NCBI GenBank assembly: GCA_016235345.1 | Contig: JACRLG010000015.1 | Coordinates: 1-64,000, forward strand | DNA length: 64,000 bases | DNA from: Deltaproteobacteria bacterium | Lineage (GTDB): Bacteria; Desulfobacterota; Desulfobacteria; Desulfobacterales; Desulfatibacillaceae | Direction of reading: 5' to 3' | Shown: one piece after another, positions 17,338-25,028 of the stretch | Numbering within the stretch: the stretch's first letter is position 1 | How the letters are laid out: every line of letters starts with the position of its first letter | The notes under the pieces: generated by a model | The model's database searches: none | The model's input: only the letters and a program-made list of their open reading frames with translations | What the model was told of the DNA's origin: nothing | Translations under genes and position numbers: made by a program

Positions 17338-17817
17338 TCAGCGCAGGGTGGCCTTCACCGACTCCATGGCGTTTCTCAGCTTTTCGAGCTGGCTCAGCAT
17401 TTCGTGGCGTTCGTCCGGGTTTATCCTGTAAAGGACCCGTCCGTGGATTTCCCTGTGAAACTCCCCGATCTCGTTCATTTTTTCCGACCCCTTCTGGGTT
17501 AGGCCGATCAGGGTGACGCGGGCGTCGCCGGGGTCGGGGAGCCTTTTCACCATGCCTTTTTCTTCCAGGTGGTCTATGATCTTGGTGATCCGGCTCTTGG
17601 CCACGTCCATCTTTTCGGCAAGGGTCTTGACCGTAAGGTAGCGCTCACCCAGAAAGAGGGCCAGACAGCGGGCCTCGGCCCAGGGGAGCCCGAAGCGGTC
17701 GTGCTCGTAGATTCTGCGGTCTTCGCAGCACCTCACCATTTCGGTAATGAGGGCCTGGAGCTTGGCCACCTGGTACTGATCGGGCGTTACGCCCCTTATT
17801 TCGGCGATTTCGTTCAT
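17338..17817 (-). CDS. MarR-family transcriptional regulator
   Basis: A MarR-type winged-helix regulator, 159 residues from the ATG at 17817. The recognition region is LTVKTLAEKMDVAKSRITKIIDHLEEKGMVKRLPDPGDARVTLIGLTQKG, with the DxR wing (DPGDAR). An in-frame ATG exists at 17898, but the promoter at 17827-17855 predicts transcription starting beyond it, essentially at the 17817 ATG. This would make the mRNA nearly leaderless, and no ribosome-binding site precedes that ATG. A TTAAC-type motif identical to one before the dsrE2-like gene sits at its start. It probably controls itself and the sulfur-carrier operon. Confidence 0.82.
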   Translation of the reverse strand: MNEIAEIRGVTPDQYQVAKLQALITEMVRCCEDRRIYEHDRFGLPWAEARCLALFLGERYLTVKTLAEKMDVAKSRITKIIDHLEEKGMVKRLPDPGDARVTLIGLTQKGSEKMNEIGEFHREIHGRVLYRINPDERHEMLSQLEKLRNAMESVKATLR

Positions 17818-17855
17818 AGTGTTAACAAAATATCGCAGGAAATTTTTCCTGTCAA
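17817..17855 (-). promoter_or_regulatory. marR promoter with GTTAACACTA operator-like motif
   Basis: On the minus strand TTGACA (17855-17850), a 17-base spacer, and TATTTT (17832-17827) form a good sigma-70 promoter. GTTAACACTA (17826-17817) follows at once and overlaps the predicted transcription start and ATG. A repressor bound there would block initiation. Confidence 0.65.
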
Positions 17856-18036
17856 GGGGTTTTTTGAGGTTTTTCAAAGAATCCCTAAAAACCGGCATCC
17901 TGTCAAAATCGGGTTTTTTCTTGGCAACGCAGGCATGTAATGCTAAAAGCCAATGACAATGAGGAATTTTTAGTGGAAAATGCGGAGCGCCAACCGGCCC
18001 CGCAGAACTCCTTCATACAGCAAAATGGAGGTCGCC

Positions 18037-18531
18037 ATGCCCACCCCCGAAGCAAAATCGGCCAGAAGCATTTCGGTTATACTGGATTCCATCGCCGGAA
18101 TCGGCCTTTTCGAGAGCCTTTCCGACGAAGACCTGAAGGTCGTGGCCGCCCACATGCATTTTCTGGAGGTGGGGGAAGGGGAGATGGTTTTCGAGGAAGG
18201 CGAAAAGGGCAACTACATGTGCTTCGTGGTGGACGGCGAACTTTCGGTGATAAAGGACGCCGCAAGCGGTGAGCGCGCCATAATAACCAGGCTCTCGCGG
18301 GGCGATTCCCTGGGGGAGATGGCGGTGATAGACAATTTTCCGCGCTCGGCCACGGTGATCGCCACTTCGCCCGCAACTCTTCTCACGCTTTCAAGCCCGG
18401 ACTTCCATCATCTTTTGACCGGGCACTCCCATATAGGAATCACAATACTAAAGGGAATTGCAAGGCTTCTGTCCATCAACCTCAGAAAGACATCCATTCA
18501 GCTTGCGGATACCATGATGCCTTTGCTTTAA
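18037..18531 (+). CDS. Cyclic-nucleotide-binding domain protein without HTH
   Basis: A 164-residue single-domain protein of the cNMP-binding (CRP-like) beta-roll family: SIAGIGLFESLSDEDLKVVAAHM, FEEGEKGNYMCFVVDGELSV, and a phosphate-binding-cassette region LSRGDSLGEMAVIDNFPRSATV. No DNA-binding domain follows, so it probably acts by protein contact or as a sensor. I choose ATG 18037 (GGAGG 6 bases upstream) over the longer ORF starting at 17980. It is divergent from marR and ends at a bidirectional hairpin. Confidence 0.82.
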   Translation: MPTPEAKSARSISVILDSIAGIGLFESLSDEDLKVVAAHMHFLEVGEGEMVFEEGEKGNYMCFVVDGELSVIKDAASGERAIITRLSRGDSLGEMAVIDNFPRSATVIATSPATLLTLSSPDFHHLLTGHSHIGITILKGIARLLSINLRKTSIQLADTMMPLL

Positions 18532-18559
18532 AAGCCGCCTGCCTGCCTAAAAAACAATG

Positions 18560-18599
18560 ACACCCTGCAACCGGCAATATTCCGCCTGCTGCAGGGTGT
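18560..18599. terminator. Bidirectional hairpin terminator
   Basis: ACACCCTGCA and TGCAGGGTGT form a perfect 10-base stem between two convergent genes (ends at 18531 and 18620). Short T-rich and A-rich flanks on the two sides fit a shared terminator. Confidence 0.7.
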
Positions 18600-18619
18600 T
18601 TGTGTTTGAACCCCTGAAA

Positions 18620-19915
18620 TCAGCCCCTGATTCGCAGAAGGGATTTTTCCACGGCCATCACGGTTTTTTCCACGTCCTCTTTGGTGTGGGCGGCTGAAAC
18701 AAACCATGCCTCGAACTGGGAGGGCGGAAGATATATCCCCTCAAGGGCCATTTCCCGGAAAAACCTGCCGAAAAGGGCCGTGTCGCTCTTTTTGGCATCA
18801 ATGTAATTTTTGACCGGCCCTTCGGTGAAAAATAGCGTCAACACCGAGCCTGCCCGGTTGATACAGGCATTTATCCCGGACATTTCAACTGCCCTTTTAA
18901 GGCCCTCCTCAAGAAGAGCGCCTGTTTCCTCGATTTTTGCGTAAACCGCGCCGCCATCCTTCATCAACTCTTTTATGGCTGCGATTCCGGCGGCCATTGC
19001 CACGGGGTTTCCCGAAAGGGTCCCGGCCTGATACACGGGGCCTTCGGGGGCGATTTTTTCCATAACATCCCGCCGTCCGCCGTAGGCCCCAACAGGAAGC
19101 CCGCCGCCGATGATTTTTCCAAGGCAGGTGAGATCGGGCCTTATGCCGAAAAGCCCCTGAGCCCCGGAAATTCCCGCGCGAAAGCCTGAAATCACCTCGT
19201 CGAAAACCAGGATGCTTCCGAACTTGTCGCAAAGGGAACGCAGATGGGCGAGCCAGCCCGGTTCCGGGAGCACCACCCCCATGTTTCCGGCTATGGGCTC
19301 CACCAGTATGGCGGCCACCTTTTCGCCCACGCGGTTCATGGCCTCTGTCACGGCGTCCAAATCGTTGTAGGGAAGGCTTAGGGTCAGACCCGCGATGGCC
19401 GCAGGAACGCCCGGGCTGTCGGGAATCCCAAGGGTCGCCAGGCCCGAACCCGCCGCAACCAGGAGGCCATCCGAATGGCCGTGGTAGCAGCCGTCAAATT
19501 TGATTATGAAATCCCGGCCCGTGAAACCGCGCGCAAGGCGCACAGCGCTCATCACGGCCTCGGTGCCGGAGTTCACCATGCGCACCATCTCCATTGAAGG
19601 CACAGCCTTTGCGATGAGTTCGGCCATGACGATTTCGCGCTCGGTGGGGGCTCCGAAGGATGTGCCGTCCCGAAGGGCCTCCAAGATGGCCTCGTTCACC
19701 GCAAGGGGCGCGTGGCCAAGGATCAGCGGGCCCCACGAGCACACGTAGTCTATGAACTCGTTGCCGTCAGCGTCTATTACCTTCGAGCCCTTGCCCCTTG
19801 CCAGAAAACGGGGAAGGCCGCCCACGGATTTCGCGGCCCGCACCGGGCTGTTGACGCCTCCTGGAATAAGGCGGCCCGCCTGCTCGAAAAGGGCCTGGGA
19901 GCGGCTCGTGTTCAT
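18620..19915 (-). CDS. hemL: Glutamate-1-semialdehyde 2,1-aminomutase
   Basis: A 431-residue PLP enzyme that converts glutamate-1-semialdehyde to 5-aminolevulinate in the C5 route to tetrapyrroles. Motifs: SQALFEQAGRLIPGGVNSPVRA at the start, the PLP-lysine region CLGKIIGGGLPVGAYGG, VFDEVISGFR, and QAGTLSGNPVAMAAG. The ATG at 19915 has AAGGAG upstream; the longer in-frame start at 20023 has no ribosome-binding site. Haem, sirohaem and cobamides from this route would serve the cytochromes and sulfite reductase expected in such an organism. Confidence 0.96.
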   Translation of the reverse strand: MNTSRSQALFEQAGRLIPGGVNSPVRAAKSVGGLPRFLARGKGSKVIDADGNEFIDYVCSWGPLILGHAPLAVNEAILEALRDGTSFGAPTEREIVMAELIAKAVPSMEMVRMVNSGTEAVMSAVRLARGFTGRDFIIKFDGCYHGHSDGLLVAAGSGLATLGIPDSPGVPAAIAGLTLSLPYNDLDAVTEAMNRVGEKVAAILVEPIAGNMGVVLPEPGWLAHLRSLCDKFGSILVFDEVISGFRAGISGAQGLFGIRPDLTCLGKIIGGGLPVGAYGGRRDVMEKIAPEGPVYQAGTLSGNPVAMAAGIAAIKELMKDGGAVYAKIEETGALLEEGLKRAVEMSGINACINRAGSVLTLFFTEGPVKNYIDAKKSDTALFGRFFREMALEGIYLPPSQFEAWFVSAAHTKEDVEKTVMAVEKSLLRIRG

Positions 19916-20040
19916 GCGTGTTTCTCCTTGTGAAATTTTTCGGAAATTGGGAAAATCGGCTCGAAATTGATAATTAGCAACGAAAGCTCTGGCGGTCAAG
20001 ATTTTCACCAATACCTGACCCATGAAAGACAGGGGGGGCT

Positions 20041-20742
20041 ATGCAGGGAGCGCTGGAATTGAAGAGGCTTCTGAAATTCCTTCTCTACGTTCTTGGGGAG
20101 CGGCCCGACGAATTCGGGCTCATGCCGGATGACCGGGGATGGGTTGATTTCAAGGACCTTTTCGCGGCGCTTTCCCAGGAGGATGGATTGAAGGGAGTGC
20201 GGGAGCGCGACCTTCAGGCGGCTTCCGTTGCTTCGGAAAAAATGGAAATCGAAATTGACGGCGCGCGCGTCCGGGCCGCCGTCCGGCGGTTTTCCCCTCC
20301 GTCGCCCGAAGTTGATCCTCCGAAGCTCCTTTATCTTTGCGTGCGGGAAAAGGGCTATCCTGTGGCCGTGGACGAAGGGATCAAGCCGGGGCGCGGGCCC
20401 TATCTTTTGCTTTCACCCGAAAAGGAGAAGGCCCTTTTATGGGGAAAGCGCCGGGGGGCTGAGGTGCTTCTTACCGTCAACACGAAAATGGCCGGGGAAA
20501 GGGGCGCGTCCTTCCTGCGTTTCGGGGAAAATCTGTATCTTGCCGCTTTCATCACCCAAGGCTCGTTCACCGGCCCAAGCCTTCAGAAGATGGTCGAAAA
20601 AAAGGAGAAAAAGCCGGAAAAGAAAAAACCCGCGCCGACGGAACCGCCGCTTTGGGGCAGCTTCCATCCTGACCTGACGGGCGACAGGCGGGAAAAATCC
20701 GGCAACAGGGGACGAAAAAAGAGGACCTGGAAGGACGGGTGA
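20041..20742 (+). CDS. KptA/Tpt1-like protein with degenerate catalytic motifs
   Basis: A 233-residue protein. The N-terminal region (LKRLLKFLLYVLGERPDEFGLMPDDRGWV...) matches the winged-helix lobe of tRNA 2'-phosphotransferase (KptA/Tpt1). The C-terminal lobe (about 90-190) has the same order of strands. Family members carry GHS, LYHGT and HVHLS motifs with the catalytic Arg-His-Arg-Arg set. Here the corresponding places read RRFSP, LLYLCV and PYLLLS, so the key histidines are missing. A lysine/proline-rich tail (about 185-233) is extra. It is probably a pseudoenzyme or a repurposed relative. It is divergent from hemL. Confidence 0.65.
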   Translation: MQGALELKRLLKFLLYVLGERPDEFGLMPDDRGWVDFKDLFAALSQEDGLKGVRERDLQAASVASEKMEIEIDGARVRAAVRRFSPPSPEVDPPKLLYLCVREKGYPVAVDEGIKPGRGPYLLLSPEKEKALLWGKRRGAEVLLTVNTKMAGERGASFLRFGENLYLAAFITQGSFTGPSLQKMVEKKEKKPEKKKPAPTEPPLWGSFHPDLTGDRREKSGNRGRKKRTWKDG

Positions 20743-20810
20743 GGAAAGGCTTCTTAATCAGCCGCTGCGTCGATACGTAAGCCGGTCAAATTCACCCGTA
20801 GGTTTTAAAA

Positions 20811-22148
20811 TCAGGATTGCATAAGCATGTCGCAGACGCGGCACGCCATTGCCTGAGCGCGGTGGGCGCTGATGCAGGGCTCGGCGTAGACAAAGCTCTG
20901 GTGAAGGCGGCCCTGCCATGAATTTATGGCGGAGCCGAAAAGGGCGGTTCCCGAAAAGGCTATGGCGAAGAAGAGGTCCGTGAGTTCAAAGGACGAAAAG
21001 CCCTTGTCGGCTTCTATCCGCCCGATGTTGCTCACCACCGAAACATGGGGGCGGGTCATCTGGCCCTGCTTCAGAAGGCTTACCGAGCCTTCGTAAGTGT
21101 TGGGCGTAATGCGTTTCGTGGCCTTGATCAGGCGGGCCAGCAAGGGAAATCGCTCGAAGTGGCTGCCCCTGTCGAGTTCTCCGGATATCCCCTCCTGAAC
21201 CTGCCGGGCAAGCTCCCACAGGCCGGTTTCCGGCGATACCCTGTGAAACGATTCCACGGTTGAGATAAAGACGTTCATGGCCTTTCCCGGAACCGGGGGG
21301 GACATCCTGTTCCTTAAGTCAACCAGGGACAGGTGCCCGATTCCCCTGGCCAAGCCGTCAGTAAATTCGCCTGAAATCGCCTTCAACTGGGCCGCGCAAA
21401 GCACGGCGTTGAGCGATGTGTTTTCGGATTTCGCCCTTTCAATCAGGGCGCCCACGGCGTCTTTTTCCATGATCGTGAATATGAAGCGCTCCCTTCGCTC
21501 ATGCGGAGGGGCCGGAACGTCAACCGGAAGGGTCGCGTATTTCCTCAGGACGTTTTTATTCAGATTCATCCGGGCCATCCAGCCCATTGCCCTCAGGAAT
21601 CCGCCCGCCCCCGTGTTTTCCCTGGGAAAGAGTTTTTCCGCAGGGCCGAAGTCGGCGACGCTGGAAACGGACGGCCTTTTGTTGAGCATTATGGATTCAG
21701 CCGCCTCCAGAAAGCGGAGAACCATTCGGGAGCCGGATATGCCGTCCGCTACGGAATGATGAAAGGTGAAGACAAGGTTCTGGACGCCTCCGCATGTTAC
21801 GGATTTCACCCTGAAAAGCGGGCCGGTTTCGGTATCGAAGCGAAGGTGGTGTTCATCCTCGACCGAGGATGTGAAGTCTTCCTCCGCGACGTTCGATTCG
21901 GTCACCGACACGTGGCCCGTGGCTTTTACGAAAACCGCGCCGTGCTCGTCACTGGGCAGAATGGCGGCATCAAGGAGCGGGCTCGCCTTGCGCACCACAT
22001 CCGCTGCGGCCTTCAATACCTGGAAGGGAATCCGTCCGCCTATTTTGGCCACGAAAACGAAATTGGCCCTGGCCGCCATGTCCATGAGCCAATAGACGTA
22101 TTCCATTCCTCCCAAGGGCCTGATCACGGCTTTTTCATCTGAGGGCAT
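20811..22148 (-). CDS. Condensation-domain-like acyltransferase
   Basis: A 445-residue protein of the CoA-dependent acyltransferase superfamily (condensation domain, PapA and alcohol acetyltransferase relatives). The active-site motif HHSVADGISG occurs near residue 129, followed by the second-lobe features LSLVDLRNRM and GSVSLLKQGQ. It stands alone, without an NRPS or PKS module nearby, so it more likely esterifies a lipid or alcohol than builds peptides. The substrate is unknown. It is the only gene between the KptA-like gene and typA and is leftward, like typA. Confidence 0.72.
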   Translation of the reverse strand: MPSDEKAVIRPLGGMEYVYWLMDMAARANFVFVAKIGGRIPFQVLKAAADVVRKASPLLDAAILPSDEHGAVFVKATGHVSVTESNVAEEDFTSSVEDEHHLRFDTETGPLFRVKSVTCGGVQNLVFTFHHSVADGISGSRMVLRFLEAAESIMLNKRPSVSSVADFGPAEKLFPRENTGAGGFLRAMGWMARMNLNKNVLRKYATLPVDVPAPPHERRERFIFTIMEKDAVGALIERAKSENTSLNAVLCAAQLKAISGEFTDGLARGIGHLSLVDLRNRMSPPVPGKAMNVFISTVESFHRVSPETGLWELARQVQEGISGELDRGSHFERFPLLARLIKATKRITPNTYEGSVSLLKQGQMTRPHVSVVSNIGRIEADKGFSSFELTDLFFAIAFSGTALFGSAINSWQGRLHQSFVYAEPCISAHRAQAMACRVCDMLMQS

Positions 22149-22249
22149 GGGGCGGCCTCCTCGATACGGGAGAATAGGCCGGGAGCGCGGCAGTCAGGCC
22201 CGCGCTCCCGGAAACGGATCAAGGCCAAAAAAAGGCGCAAGCCCCAGGA

Positions 22250-24106
22250 TCAGGCTTCATCAGCTTCCGCGCCTTCCTTGAATTTGTCTTTCCGCATGTG
22301 GTGGCGCTCTATGGCGGAAAGCGCCGATTTCCTGAGCCTGAGGCTCTTGGGAGTCACCTCTAAAAGCTCGTCCTCCCTTATGAACTGAAGGGCGCGCTCA
22401 AGGGTCATGGGGCGGATGGATGTGAGCACCACATGCTCGTCCTTTCCCGAAGCCCGCATGTTGGTGAGCTTTTTTTCCTTGCACGGGTTGACGTTGATGT
22501 CGTTTTCCCGGTTGTGCTCGCCTATTATCATTCCCTCGTAAACAGGGTCCGTGGGAACGATGAAGAGCCGACCGCGCGGCTCCAGGTTGAAAAGTGCGTA
22601 GGCCACCGCGCTTCCCTGGCGGTCAGACACAAGCGAGCCGGAAAAACGCGTCACGAAGTCCCCCCGGTATTCCTCGTAGCCTTCCAGGATGGAATTCATG
22701 ATGCCGGTGCCCTTGGTGTCGGTCATGAATTCGTCCCGATAACCGATGAGGGCGCGGGAGGGCACGGAAAACTCCATCCTGGCCCGGCCTGAACCGTTCA
22801 TCACCATGTTTTTCATGATGCCCTTGCGGGCCGCGATTTTTTCGGTGACGATTCCGGCGAATTCCTCGTTGCAGTCAATGTAGAGGTATTCGATGGGTTC
22901 GAGCTTTTTCCCGTCTCTTTGTTTGAAGATGACCTGGGGCCGTCCCACGGTGAGCTCGAAGCCCTCCCGGCGCATGGTTTCCACCAGGATGGCCATCTGG
23001 AACTCGCCCCTGCCGTTTACTATGAAGCTTTCCCCGTCATCGCTCCGCCTCATGGTGATGCCCACGTTGGAGAGGGTCTCCCGGCGGAGCCTTTCCTCTA
23101 TTTTCGGGGCCTGCACGTACGCCCCCTCGCGCCCGGAAAAGGGTGAGGTGTTGGTGTAAAAGCTCATGGAGACAGTGGGTTCGTCCACCCGGATGCGCGG
23201 GAGCGCCAGGGGCGCTTCGCGGGTGCAGATAGTGTCGCCTATGGTGACGTCGTCCGCGCCCGAAAGCACAACGATGTCGCCGGGCGTGGCCTGGTCGGTC
23301 TCCACAAGATGAGGCCCGCGATAAACCTGGAGCTTGGATACCTTGAGATTGGCAAGGCGGTCGCCTTCGGATACACATACCAAATCCTGGCGGTTTTTGG
23401 CAAAGCCGTTTTTCACCCTGCCAACCGCGAGACGCCCAAGGTAGTCCGAGTAGCCGAGATCAACCACCAGCATCTGGAAGGGCAGGGCAGGGTCGTAGGA
23501 TGGCGGAGGGAGCTTCTCCACTATGGCCTTGAAAAGGGGTTCGAGGTCGGTTCCCGGAATATCCGGGTCAGGGGTGGCCGTGCCTTCCCGGCCTATTGCA
23601 TAGAGCACCGGGAAATCGAGCTGAAGGTCGGTGGCGTCGAGATCGATGAAAAGATCGTAAATTTCGTCAAGAACCTCGGCGGGGCGGGCGTCCTTTCGGT
23701 CGATCTTGTTGATGACCACGATCACCTTGAGCCCGGCCAGGAGGGTCTTTCTGAGCACGAACCGTGTCTGGGGCAGGGGGCCTTCGGAGGCGTCCACCAG
23801 AAGAATGGCGCCGTCGGCCATGTTGAGCGCCCGCTCCACCTCCCCGCCGAAGTCCGCGTGGCCGGGGGTGTCGATTATGTTGATGCGCACGCCGCCGTAT
23901 TCCACCGAGCAGTTCTTGGCCGCGATGGTGATGCCGCGCTCGCGCTCCAGCTCCATGTTGTCCAGGAGGCGCTCGACAACCTCTGCCCCTTCCCGGAACT
24001 GGCCGGTCTGCCTGAACATTGCGTCAACAAGGGTGGTCTTGCCGTGATCTACGTGGGCGATGATGGCCACGTTTCTGAGGTTGGGATTCGTACTCATTTC
24101 AGACAT
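22250..24106 (-). CDS. typA: Translational GTPase TypA/BipA
   Basis: A 618-residue ribosome-associated GTPase of the BipA family, involved in ribosome assembly and stress adaptation. G motifs: AHVDHGKTTL near residue 18, DTPGHADFGGEVER near 80, and NKIDRKDARP. The EF-G-like beta barrel and the BipA-specific C-terminal domain follow, ending with basic HHMRKDKFK. I place the start at the ATG at 24106; an upstream in-frame extension (to 24241) is hydrophobic and not part of the family. A second ATG at 24097 is possible. Confidence 0.95.
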   Translation of the reverse strand: MSEMSTNPNLRNVAIIAHVDHGKTTLVDAMFRQTGQFREGAEVVERLLDNMELERERGITIAAKNCSVEYGGVRINIIDTPGHADFGGEVERALNMADGAILLVDASEGPLPQTRFVLRKTLLAGLKVIVVINKIDRKDARPAEVLDEIYDLFIDLDATDLQLDFPVLYAIGREGTATPDPDIPGTDLEPLFKAIVEKLPPPSYDPALPFQMLVVDLGYSDYLGRLAVGRVKNGFAKNRQDLVCVSEGDRLANLKVSKLQVYRGPHLVETDQATPGDIVVLSGADDVTIGDTICTREAPLALPRIRVDEPTVSMSFYTNTSPFSGREGAYVQAPKIEERLRRETLSNVGITMRRSDDGESFIVNGRGEFQMAILVETMRREGFELTVGRPQVIFKQRDGKKLEPIEYLYIDCNEEFAGIVTEKIAARKGIMKNMVMNGSGRARMEFSVPSRALIGYRDEFMTDTKGTGIMNSILEGYEEYRGDFVTRFSGSLVSDRQGSAVAYALFNLEPRGRLFIVPTDPVYEGMIIGEHNRENDINVNPCKEKKLTNMRASGKDEHVVLTSIRPMTLERALQFIREDELLEVTPKSLRLRKSALSAIERHHMRKDKFKEGAEADEA

Positions 24107-24460
24107 TTGAAAAAAACCTTTCAATACCTGCGACAGCCCTTGAGGGGCGAAACCGCAAAAAATGGAAAAAACATAAAAACCGCGCCGAAAAAAAAGTGCG
24201 CCCGTGCCGCTATAGCCGAAAACCATTGCAATACGCAACAAGGCCGACAGGTTTTTTTCGCAGAAAAGTGGTACTGAGGGCTTTAAGGCGTTTTTACGAT
24301 TGTTGCGATCCGGTCGCGGGGCCTTATTGACAGCCTTTACAGGCTTTGTTAAAGAAGCTATTTCAAGTTGGAAAAATTCTTTGCCCGATTATTGTGGCCT
24401 AAAATCGGCGAAGCAGGCCGGAACGGCCACGAACCCATAAAGAGCGAGGTCTTTGACGCC
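24107..24460. other. Intergenic region, nothing else recognised
   Basis: This separates leftward typA from the small rightward gene. A TTG-initiated extension of the next gene (from 24368) reads through the right part, but lacks a good ribosome-binding site. No hairpin or repeat of note. Confidence 0.4.
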
Positions 24461-24721
24461 ATGTCCGACAACGATGATCTTACCATAGGCATCGAAATCA
24501 TGCCGGGCGAAGCCACCCCCGCCCGGGGCATTATCATTCCCCAAGACTCCATCCCCATGGAGGGGGCCACCGGCCTTTCCAGCGAGGACGTGGCGCGCAT
24601 CTCTGCGGAAATCGCCGCCAGCGTGCGCGAGATGATCATGGAGAGGATCGAGCACATAATCAGCCACGCGGTTACCGAGGCCGTCGAGGCCCAGCTCAAG
24701 CAGTACATCATCGAGCCCTGA
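24461..24721 (+). CDS. Small hypothetical acidic protein
   Basis: An 86-residue protein from the ATG at 24461 (GAGG about 12 bases upstream), or 117 residues if a TTG at 24368 is used. The C-terminal half is a long amphipathic helix (SSEDVARISAEIAASVREMIMERIEHIISHAVTEAVEAQ, given here only as its outline from about residue 42 to 80), suggesting oligomerisation. The N-terminal part is short and acidic. I do not recognise a family. A strong terminator follows at 24775. Confidence 0.5.
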   Translation: MSDNDDLTIGIEIMPGEATPARGIIIPQDSIPMEGATGLSSEDVARISAEIAASVREMIMERIEHIISHAVTEAVEAQLKQYIIEP

Positions 24722-24774
24722 CCAACCGCCCCTGGTTATCGGACTTTTTAATAGGTTTTTTTGCAGTAATTTAC

Positions 24775-24806
24775 GGGGATCGTATTCATGATCCCCTTTT
24801 TTTTTT
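24775..24806 (+). terminator. Rho-independent terminator
   Basis: GGGGATC-loop-GATCCCC followed by ten T residues, 54 bases after the stop codon at 24721. A textbook intrinsic terminator. Confidence 0.9.
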
Positions 24807-24968
24807 AGAGCTTATCCGCAAATTTGGTTGTAACACTTAAGATTGCGGATTCGCCCAACCAGCAAGGCGCGCCCCTTACGGAATAGCGAGCTATTTCGCA
24901 AGGAGCGCAAAACAGTTGGAAGGGACGAAGACGCAATCGAATGTAAAGATTATTTACGGATACGCTCT
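24807..24968. repeat. 162-base imperfect palindrome upstream of valS
   Basis: Outer arms AGAGC-TATCCG-AAAT face ATTTACGGATACGCTCT; inner arms ATTGCGGATTCGCCCAACC and GTTGG...GACGCAAT; the apex is CCTTACGGAATAGC/GCTATTTCGCAAGG. It looks like a small non-coding mobile palindrome placed right after the T-run of a terminator. Its sequence differs from the post-stop repeat family, though the nested-stem design is similar. Confidence 0.65.
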
Positions 24969-25028
24969 TAACCATAAAGCGCACAACGAAAGGTTTGCCG
25001 CGCCTTTTGCGGCAAGACGGATGAAGAA

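Noticed and set aside
23309-24277. A 322-residue plus-strand frame opposite typA
   Set aside because: Antisense to the GTPase domain of typA, which carries all G motifs.
24807-24968. A tRNA gene near valS
   Set aside because: The folding is a long nested palindrome with no cloverleaf, anticodon arm or CCA-type end.
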